From the NCBI GenBank assembly GCA_964629345.1, contig CAZVSG010000019.1, forward strand, positions 1 through 26,389: 26,389 bases of DNA. The letters are read 5' to 3'. The position numbers were made by a program, and so were the translations under genes. The notes below the pieces were generated by a model, which saw only the letters and a list, made by a program, of their open reading frames with translations, did not search any database and was not told the origin of the DNA. Below, in pieces: positions 22,548 through 26,389 of the stretch. Each line of letters opens with the position of its first letter. The first letter of the stretch is position 1. Source of the stretch: UBA6115 sp964629345. Its GTDB lineage: Bacteria; Bacillota; Clostridia; Christensenellales; Aristaeellaceae.

Positions 22548-23429
22548 TCAGCCGTCCGCTTTGGAAGAGGGATTCCGGTAGACTTTGATCAGCGCCTGGG
22601 TGCCCAGGTCGCCCAGGCCGTCCTTCTCCATCCTGATGTAATGTTTCAGCGTCCTTTTCAGGACGGGCAGTTTCAGTCCTTTCCCCTCCGATTCCTCCAG
22701 GGCGATGCGCAGGTCCTTGACGAAATGCTTGATATAGAAACCCGGCCTGTCGTCGCCGGAGACCATCCTGGCGCCGTTGTTGCTCAGCTGCCAGGAACCC
22801 GCGGCGCCGGCGGAGATGGCGCTCATCACCTGGTTCAGGTCCAGCCCGTTGACCTCGGCATAGCGGATGGCTTCGGCGACGCCGGACACAGCGCCCGCGA
22901 TGGCGATCTGGTTGGCCATCTTGGCGTGCTGCCCGCTGCCGTCGGGGCCTTGGTATACGATGTTCCTGCCCATGAGCTGAAACAGCGGCAGCGCGGCCGT
23001 GAAATCTTCCTCATTCCCTCCGGCCATGACAGTGAGCGCGGCATCCCTCGCGCCGCTGTCTCCGCCGGATACCGGCGCGTCCAGCGGGCGCAGCCCGCGC
23101 GCCCTGGCAAGAACCGCGATATGCCGCCACAGCACCGGGCTGGTGGTCGTCATATCGATCACCAGAGCGCCCTTCTTCGCGCTGTCCAGGATACCGCCCC
23201 GGCTCAGGTACACCTCTTCCACGTCCCTGGGAAAACCCACCATGGTGATGACGGCGCCGCAGTCCGCCGCGCAGCCGGCGATGCTGTCATACAGCTGAGC
23301 GCCTTCCTCAACCAGCGGCGCGGCTTTTTCAGCCGTTCGGGTGTAGACCTTCAGGCTGTGCCCGCCTTTCATCAGATTGCGCGCCATGGACAGGCCCATG
23401 ACGCCGATCCCGATAAACGCAACGGTCAT
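22548..23429 (-). CDS. Beta-hydroxyacid dehydrogenase (3-hydroxyisobutyrate / tartronate-semialdehyde reductase family)
   Basis: A 293-residue NAD(P)-dependent oxidoreductase of the family of 3-hydroxyisobutyrate dehydrogenase and tartronate semialdehyde reductase. The Rossmann loop is FIGIGVMGLSMARNLM (5-20), and the substrate motif is LDAPVSGG (116-123). The catalytic Lys170 lies in GSGQHAKMANQ. The C-terminal all-helical domain holds FVKDLRIALEE. The exact substrate (beta-hydroxyacid) cannot be read from the sequence. The ATG overlaps the fbp stop as ATGA with GGAGGAGGAAAC in front, so it is made from the same message as fbp. A small inverted repeat (22538-22557) lies across its stop codon. 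Confidence 0.88.
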   Translation of the reverse strand: MTVAFIGIGVMGLSMARNLMKGGHSLKVYTRTAEKAAPLVEEGAQLYDSIAGCAADCGAVITMVGFPRDVEEVYLSRGGILDSAKKGALVIDMTTTSPVLWRHIAVLARARGLRPLDAPVSGGDSGARDAALTVMAGGNEEDFTAALPLFQLMGRNIVYQGPDGSGQHAKMANQIAIAGAVSGVAEAIRYAEVNGLDLNQVMSAISAGAAGSWQLSNNGARMVSGDDRPGFYIKHFVKDLRIALEESEGKGLKLPVLKRTLKHYIRMEKDGLGDLGTQALIKVYRNPSSKADG

Positions 23430-25483
23430 GTTTCCTCCTCCGATAAAACCTGGTCTTCCCCTCTGCTGCCGGGAAAGCCGGGGTCAAACACCGGGGATCC
23501 GGCCGCGCCGCCTTCCGGCTCCGGGAGCCCGCCCGAGCGGTAGGCGGCGATCAGCGCCTGCAGGTCGTCGATCTGCCTGGCCATGTCCCTGCCCGCGTCT
23601 GTTTCCGCCACCGGCCGGCGGTAGGGCAGCCTTTCCACCACCTGCAGGACGGGACTGTCAAACAGCTCGCTCTCCAGGTCATCCCACACCGGGTGCTGGG
23701 CCAGGGCGAAGGAGTGGGAGTTATAGATCAGGGTATAGCCGCCGATGCCGGTGGTCCCCTGGTAGGCCTTGGACATGCCCCCGTCGATCATGAACAGGCG
23801 GCCGCCGCCTTTCACCGGGCTTTCGCCATGCTTGAGCCGGACCGGGACGTGCCCGTTGACGATGCGGCCTTTTTCCGGGTCCAGACCGAAGGCGGAGAGG
23901 ATCTTCCGGCAGGCCTCCGCCTCCTCCACGTGGCGGTAATAGGGGTTCATGGTTTCCCGGTGGGTGGCCTTGTCCGACAGGAGCGCGCGCTCAAACGTGG
24001 CCATGCGGTCCTTTCCGAAGACGGGCGACACCGGACCGCACCAAAGGTACCAGAGGAAATCCCGCGCGGCGACCTGTTCGGGGCTGTCATACTCGGCATA
24101 GAAGGCCTGGCGCACCTTGGCGTCGATCCACTCAAACAGCGACGCGCCGCTGCAGGTGCTGCCCCCCAGTTCGACCCGGGCGAACTCCCCGTCCTCATTC
24201 ATCGGCATGCACCCGTGATAGAGGAGGAGCCCGTTGTGTTTCAGGTACAGGCTCCCGTGGCTGAGCAGGAAGCGCATGTGCTCCTGCAGCCGGCTGCCGT
24301 GGCGGAAGGAGGCGGTGAGCGATTTCATCAGGTCTTCCTCGCCCTGTGAAAGGGCAAGGGGGTCTTCCGGGTCCACGGTGGGGAAATGGCTGTCCCTGAG
24401 CGGGTGATCCGTATCCCCGATGCGGACTGAGCCGCCGGTGAAGTCGACGCGGCTGAGCAGGTCCCGGTCCGCCATGCCGTACTCGGGCCGCCTCCTGAGC
24501 AGCTGTCCCTCCAGCTTGAACTGGATGACCGCCATAGCTTTCTGCATCTTTGCGCCCAGCTCCGCTTCCACCGTGTCAAAGAGGTTGACGTTGAACTCGT
24601 CCTTGGGGAGGAACGCCAGGCAGGGGTCATCCCTGTACGCGGTTTCCGCGAAGGTCGACAGGGGGCGCAGGTTGATGCCGTAGCCGTCCTCCAGCAGGTC
24701 GAAGGTGTTGTAGCTGATCCCCTGGCGCACGACGCTGGCGATGAGGGCGGGATTGCCCATCGCCGCACCCAGCCAGTGAAGGTCATGGTTCCCCCAGGTG
24801 ATGTCCACCTCCGGGAAGTCCATCAGCGCGTCCATGATGAGGTCCGGATGGGCGCCCCGGTCAAAAATGTCGCCGATGATGTGCAGCTGTGCCACGCACA
24901 GTTTTCGGATGACGTCGCACAGGGCCCTGATGAAGGCGCCGGCAATGCCGGTCTCCAGGATCGCGCGGATGACCGCATAATGGTAGTTGAGCCGGCTTTC
25001 ATCCTCGTCCTTGTAGCAAAGCTCGTCGATCGCGCCGCGGAAATCCTCCGGGATCATCCTTCGGGTCATGGAGCGGGTGTATTTGGCGGACACGGCCTTG
25101 AACACGGCGATCAGGCGCGTGATGCTCTGCCGGTACCATTCCCCGGCGGGGGGACCATCCTTCTGTATCCTTCTGAGGATGGCCTCCGGCTCATAGATCA
25201 GCTGGGCCAGCCTGTCGCGTTCCTCCCGGTCAAGCGCGGAGGCGAAGAGCGTCTCGATCTTGTCCCGGATGGTGCCTGACGCGCTTTTGAGCATGCGCAG
25301 AAAGCCCCTGTGCTCGCCGTGCAGGTCGGAGAAGAAGTATTCTGTGCCCTTGGGGAGCCGCATCCAGGTTTTCAGGCTGACGATCCTCGCAGCCGCCGCC
25401 TTCCGGGAGGGGTATTCCCGTGAGAGCAGCTCAAGATACCGACGGCTCACGCTCTTCTCCGGTCCGCCGGGGGTGTCTGTCAT
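23426..25483 (-). CDS. fbp: Fructose-1,6-bisphosphatase, class III
   Basis: A 685-residue gluconeogenic phosphatase that turns fructose 1,6-bisphosphate into fructose 6-phosphate. Class III, typical of Bacillota, has a metallophosphatase fold; B. subtilis Fbp is of similar length. Metal motifs are FFSDLHGEH (Asp53, His55), HIIGDIFDRGAH (204-212) and ITWGNHDLHW (231-236). Later ones are SHGSLYLKHNGLLLYHGCMP, cut at about 425, IVNGHVPVR and FMIDGGMSKAYQG. I chose ATG 25483, with AGGAGG eight to nine bases before it; the frame stays open to 25558 but without a site. It has a Pro/Gly-rich acidic tail after about residue 655. It is followed by the dehydrogenase with ATGA overlap. Confidence 0.93.
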   Translation of the reverse strand: MTDTPGGPEKSVSRRYLELLSREYPSRKAAAARIVSLKTWMRLPKGTEYFFSDLHGEHRGFLRMLKSASGTIRDKIETLFASALDREERDRLAQLIYEPEAILRRIQKDGPPAGEWYRQSITRLIAVFKAVSAKYTRSMTRRMIPEDFRGAIDELCYKDEDESRLNYHYAVIRAILETGIAGAFIRALCDVIRKLCVAQLHIIGDIFDRGAHPDLIMDALMDFPEVDITWGNHDLHWLGAAMGNPALIASVVRQGISYNTFDLLEDGYGINLRPLSTFAETAYRDDPCLAFLPKDEFNVNLFDTVEAELGAKMQKAMAVIQFKLEGQLLRRRPEYGMADRDLLSRVDFTGGSVRIGDTDHPLRDSHFPTVDPEDPLALSQGEEDLMKSLTASFRHGSRLQEHMRFLLSHGSLYLKHNGLLLYHGCMPMNEDGEFARVELGGSTCSGASLFEWIDAKVRQAFYAEYDSPEQVAARDFLWYLWCGPVSPVFGKDRMATFERALLSDKATHRETMNPYYRHVEEAEACRKILSAFGLDPEKGRIVNGHVPVRLKHGESPVKGGGRLFMIDGGMSKAYQGTTGIGGYTLIYNSHSFALAQHPVWDDLESELFDSPVLQVVERLPYRRPVAETDAGRDMARQIDDLQALIAAYRSGGLPEPEGGAAGSPVFDPGFPGSRGEDQVLSEEET

Positions 25484-25529
25484 CCTATTCGCCTCCTGTC
25501 TGGGATAAGAGGCAGCTGTCGGCGGCCTC

Positions 25530-25558
25530 ATTTCAGCGGCTGCGGGCTTTCCGGTCAA
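25530..25558 (-). promoter_or_regulatory. Candidate promoter of fbp
   Basis: On the minus strand, TTGACC (25558-25553), 17 bases and TGAAAT (25535-25530), about 46 bases before the fbp start. Both boxes match the consensus only partly. Confidence 0.4.
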
Positions 25559-25574
25559 ACCGGGAGCGGACAGG

Positions 25575-26075
25575 CTACCTGCGCACCGCCTCCGGGCTGT
25601 ACATCCGGGTCTGGGTCTCCTTCCCGGCGATGCCGTCTTCCTTCAGGCCGTTGTTCGCCTGGAAGGCCTTGACCGCGGCTTCGGTCGCGGAACCGAAGTC
25701 CCCGTCGTTGCTGCCCGCGCTGAGGTAGCCAAGCTCGATCAGCTTCAGCTGCAGCCGGACTACGTCCTCGCCTTTGCTGCCTTTTTTCAGGCTTACGATG
25801 TTTTCAGGCAGCGGCTGGGGTGAAGGCGTCGGCGTCGGCGTGGGGACCGGCGTTGGGGTCGGGACAGGCGAGGGGGTGGGGGTGGGCGTGGGCAGCGTCT
25901 CCAGCGCGTCGATCACGGTGGCAAAGGTGGCCTCCGGCGTAGGGGTCGCCTGGGGCGTTAAGGGGCTTTCGGGGCGGTAGAAGAGGAAGAAGAGCGCGGC
26001 CGCGAGCAGGATGGCCAGGAGGGAAAGCAGCAGGATGCGCCGCTGCGCCGCGTTCATGGGCTGCCTTTGCTGCAT
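25575..26075 (-). CDS. Membrane-anchored peptidoglycan-binding protein
   Basis: A 166-residue protein. The start at 26075 has GAGGA eight bases before it; the frame extends upstream but that part is Arg-rich and unsupported. It has one N-terminal membrane segment (13-33, ILLLSLLAILLAAALFFLFY) preceded by basic residues. An extended Thr/Pro linker (about 61-90, TPTPTP repeats) follows. The C-terminal PG_binding_1 domain (96-158) shows KKGSKGEDVVRLQLKLIELGYL and GDFGSATEAAVKAFQANNGL. It is expected to face the wall. It lies 50 bases after prfA, so they may share a transcript. No enzymatic domain is present, so it is probably a wall anchor. The linker is encoded by a G-rich repeat on the opposite strand. 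Confidence 0.85.
   Translation of the reverse strand: MQQRQPMNAAQRRILLLSLLAILLAAALFFLFYRPESPLTPQATPTPEATFATVIDALETLPTPTPTPSPVPTPTPVPTPTPTPSPQPLPENIVSLKKGSKGEDVVRLQLKLIELGYLSAGSNDGDFGSATEAAVKAFQANNGLKEDGIAGKETQTRMYSPEAVRR
25872..25892 (+). repeat. G-quadruplex-capable G tract in the Thr/Pro linker
   Basis: Four runs of at least three G separated by loops of one, one and three bases (GGGGG, GGGGG, GGG, GGG). It lies on the plus strand, the template strand of the peptidoglycan-binding gene, within a longer G-rich, C-poor stretch (about 25825-25892) that encodes the TP repeats. Confidence 0.6.
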
Positions 26076-26125
26076 AAGGTTTCCTCGCTTGTTCTGTCTG
26101 CCGGGCGATCTGCGCCGTCCCGGTC

Positions 26126-26389
26126 TCAAACGCCGGCGCTTTCCAACAGCTTTTTCTGTTCGTCAACGGCAAGGGCTTGGATGACCGGGTCCAGGTCGCC
26201 GTCCATGATGGTATCGATCTGGTAGAGCGTCAGCCCGATCCGGTGATCGGTGACGCGGCCCTGGGGGAAATTGTAGGTGCGGATGCGCTCGCTGCGGTCG
26301 CCCGTCCCCACCTGGCCTCGGCGGTTGTCCGCGTAGGCCTGGCCGCGCTGGGCGCGTGCCTGAGCCAGTCGCCGCAGAATCTCGACGCT
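26126..26389 (-). CDS. prfA: Peptide chain release factor 1, C-terminal part
   Basis: The last 87 codons of class I release factor RF1, which ends translation at UAA and UAG. The protein is cut by the window end. It reads SVEILRRLAQARAQRGQAYA, then RGQVGTGDRSERIRTYNFPQ, and GRVTDHRIGLTLYQIDTIMDG, which is the well-conserved stretch after the GGQ region. The end is KKLLESAGV. The catalytic GGQ and the stop-codon recognition motif would lie upstream, outside the window. RF2 is excluded by the spacing and sequence of the TYNFPQGRVTDHR block, with fair certainty. Confidence 0.9.
   Translation of the reverse strand, partial: SVEILRRLAQARAQRGQAYADNRRGQVGTGDRSERIRTYNFPQGRVTDHRIGLTLYQIDTIMDGDLDPVIQALAVDEQKKLLESAGV

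Noticed and set aside
25820..25895. Repeated GGCGT units as a possible CRISPR or satellite
   Set aside because: They are short imperfect units that encode a Thr/Pro linker in frame, without spacers.

Overview
The window comes from a GC-rich, low-GC-lineage-type bacterium, most likely a high-GC member of the Clostridia (Bacillota). The reasons are a class III fructose-1,6-bisphosphatase, a DivIC/FtsB-type septum protein beside a Ppx/GppA phosphatase, a DUF1934 (YwiB-like) gene, a CD1871A-type CXXC micro-protein, an M29 aminopeptidase, strong GGAGG ribosome binding sites and many secreted proteins with Pro/Thr linkers or SH3 repeats. A run of ten N (18423-18432) shows that this is a draft scaffold. 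The species cannot be named from the sequence.

Layout. (1) 1-~1400: the 3' part of an IS30-family insertion sequence, clearly more AT-rich than the rest, whose transposase is cut by the window edge. (2) 1444-2801: a GNAT acetyltransferase (+) converging on a secreted ferritin-like DUF2202 protein (-), with a shared hairpin between them. (3) 5809-2886, minus strand: a tight five-gene operon of DUF1934, an unknown 163-aa protein, an MBL-fold hydrolase, DivIC/FtsB and Ppx/GppA. Ppx appears to start at a CTG codon overlapping the divIC stop. (4) 5954-6619: a secreted DUF2927-like protein, transcribed divergently from that operon. (5) 6774-17302, plus strand: a probable long operon. It holds pyrimidine-nucleoside phosphorylase, a TlpA-like thioredoxin, a 48-aa CD1871A-type protein, a polyferredoxin-like membrane protein, a secreted protein with an internal duplication, a 935-aa zinc-ribbon/TM/helical-repeat protein, an acyltransferase, an M29 aminopeptidase and HemW. 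(6) 17377-18534: a secreted five-SH3 protein carrying the assembly gap. (7) 18691-22306: three secreted proteins in a row (DUF6273, CapA-like, DUF6273 fused to a phosphodiester glycosidase) behind a near-consensus promoter. (8) 26389-22548, minus strand: the C-terminus of release factor 1, a membrane-anchored peptidoglycan-binding protein, class III FBPase and a beta-hydroxyacid dehydrogenase.

How the genes may work together. Most of region 5 is chained by 4-bp or short overlaps, so co-expression is likely. The thioredoxin/CXXC micro-protein/Fe-S membrane protein set looks like a membrane redox relay. Regions 6 and 7 look like envelope or exopolysaccharide functions, because every protein has a signal peptide and the domains (SH3, CapA, NAGPA-like) act on cell-surface polymers. 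The best candidates for little-described biology are the redox triad with its downstream secreted partner, and the DUF6273-CapA-DUF6273/NAGPA module. I saw no CRISPR array, tRNA, rRNA or recognisable riboswitch.
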